DNA of 6,574 bases. Source: Stenotrophomonas_A sp036403795. GTDB taxonomy: Bacteria > Pseudomonadota > Gammaproteobacteria > Xanthomonadales > Xanthomonadaceae. The position numbers and the translations under genes are program-made. The first letter of the stretch is position 1, and every line of letters starts with the position of its first letter. The stretch spans positions 1-6,574 of the forward strand of contig DASWQJ010000245.1 of the NCBI GenBank assembly GCA_036403795.1, in the 5' to 3' direction. Positions 5,702 to 6,574 of the stretch are shown here, piece by piece. The notes beneath the pieces were generated by a model that saw only the letters and a program-made list of their open reading frames with translations, did not search any database and was not told where the DNA came from.

Positions 5702-6574
5702 TCAGAACACGTAACTCACCTTCAGCGTGCCGGTGTTGTCTTGGTAGTGGCTGGCAAACTCGCCGTTGTATTCCAGGCGCACATCCAGGTGGTCGCTGGC
5801 CTTCAGGTCCAGGCCGGCGTCAGCCTTGAGGCGCTCGTTCGGCAGATCGGTGTCGATGTGGAAGGTGCCCGCGTTCGGGTCGCCTTGCACGAAGCGCATG
5901 TCCGCGCCCACCGAACCTTCGCTGTAGAACGAACCGCCCAGGCCACCGAACACGCGCAGCTGCTTGCCATTGGCGAAGTCGATGCGGCCACCGGCTTCCA
6001 GCATCGGTGCTGCAGAGAACACGTTCTCGCTGTTCGGCGCCACCTGCAGGCTCAGCTCGCCCGCACCCTGCTCGGTGTAGCCGGTCGAGGACAGGTGCGT
6101 GGCGTGCAGGTCCACGTACGGCTTGAGGTACCAGTCGGCGAACGGAATCTGCCGGGCGATGCGCGAGTGGATGCCGAAGTGGCTGACATCGAACTGCGAG
6201 GTCGCACGGCGGTCCACGCCGGTGAACAGCAGGTGGCGATCGCCGTCATAGGACATGCGGCCGCCATCGACGGCGCCGGATACCAGCCAGTCGCCCATCT
6301 GGTGCTTGACCACCGTGCCCACCGACCAACCCTGCCCGTCGATGCTGCCGTCCACCGCGTGGCTGTCCAGGTCGCTCTTGTCGTAGGACGCCGAGCCGCC
6401 GACGATCCAGTCGGTGGCTACTTCGCGCTGGCCGCCGAGCTGGATGGTCTGGCCGTACTGCTTGAAGCCCACGCTGTCGGAAGTCGCCTCATGGTCGGCC
6501 TGGTTAGCGACCACGCGTACCCAGCCGCAGTCGTGCTCGCTCAGCGCGGTGTCCTGCCCGTCGAACTGCGGGCA
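5702..6574 (-). CDS. Autotransporter C-terminal beta-barrel (partial, 5' end outside window)
   Basis: The last 290 residues of a type V secretion autotransporter; the frame stays open to the right edge of the window, so the passenger domain and signal peptide lie beyond it. The GTG at 6514 is not a real start because coding continues upstream through HDCGWVRVVANQAD. The segment is the Autotransporter beta-domain (PF03797): alternating strands, then QLGGQREVATDWIVGGSASYD, WYLKPYVDLHATHL, the E-x-GAGEL turn, the AAPMLEAGGRI strand, and a final strand LKVSYVF. The terminal aromatic residue F is the outer-membrane assembly signal recognised by the BAM complex. The barrel sits in the outer membrane and exports the passenger to the surface. 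Two cysteines occur just before it (the first codon in the window and the C of HDC). The passenger's function (adhesin, esterase or protease) cannot be known from here. Confidence 0.93.
   Translation of the reverse strand, partial: CPQFDGQDTALSEHDCGWVRVVANQADHEATSDSVGFKQYGQTIQLGGQREVATDWIVGGSASYDKSDLDSHAVDGSIDGQGWSVGTVVKHQMGDWLVSGAVDGGRMSYDGDRHLLFTGVDRRATSQFDVSHFGIHSRIARQIPFADWYLKPYVDLHATHLSSTGYTEQGAGELSLQVAPNSENVFSAAPMLEAGGRIDFANGKQLRVFGGLGGSFYSEGSVGADMRFVQGDPNAGTFHIDTDLPNERLKADAGLDLKASDHLDVRLEYNGEFASHYQDNTGTLKVSYVF

Noticed and set aside
1..6574. CRISPR array, tRNA, rRNA, phage or toxin-antitoxin module
   Set aside because: No regularly spaced repeats, cloverleaf signatures or recognisable proteins of these types were found on either strand.

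Overview
The window looks like chromosomal DNA from a GC-rich gammaproteobacterium, most likely of the Xanthomonadaceae/Lysobacteraceae type (Xanthomonas, Stenotrophomonas, Lysobacter or a relative). This rests on the autotransporter barrel style, the IS3-type remnant and the gene mix. No rRNA, tRNA or housekeeping marker is present to fix the genus, so the placement is an inference.

Layout from left to right. Positions 1-256 hold insertion-sequence debris: two direct copies of an IS-end-like sequence and a frameshifted fragment of an IS3-family OrfA. Then comes a divergent pair. A secreted serine hydrolase of the class C beta-lactamase/penicillin-binding fold (390-2078, minus) faces a MarR-family regulator (2149-2661, plus). 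Their 70-bp intergenic region carries a perfect 6-4-6 palindrome lying across both predicted promoters. After a gene-free convergent gap (2662-2941) come two minus-strand genes: a small NTF2/DUF4440-like protein (2942-3310) and, upstream of it, a 181-residue integral membrane protein of unknown function (3414-3959). A gap with no gene (3960-4346) precedes a second serine hydrolase, a probable lipoprotein (4347-5504 or 5519, minus). The right end is the C-terminal barrel of an autotransporter (5702 to beyond 6574, minus), with a strong hairpin just past its stop codon.

How the parts work together. The best supported functional unit is the MarR/serine hydrolase pair, in which the regulator probably represses both itself and the hydrolase and is released by an unknown ligand. 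Both hydrolases act outside the cytoplasm, and the autotransporter is in the outer membrane, so the window is biased toward envelope functions. The two hydrolases have different domain plans and are not a recent tandem duplication. I see no CRISPR array, phage gene, toxin-antitoxin pair, integron or defence system. I do not see a clear new system; the regulator/hydrolase switch and the unknown membrane protein with its NTF2-like neighbour are the most worthwhile leads.
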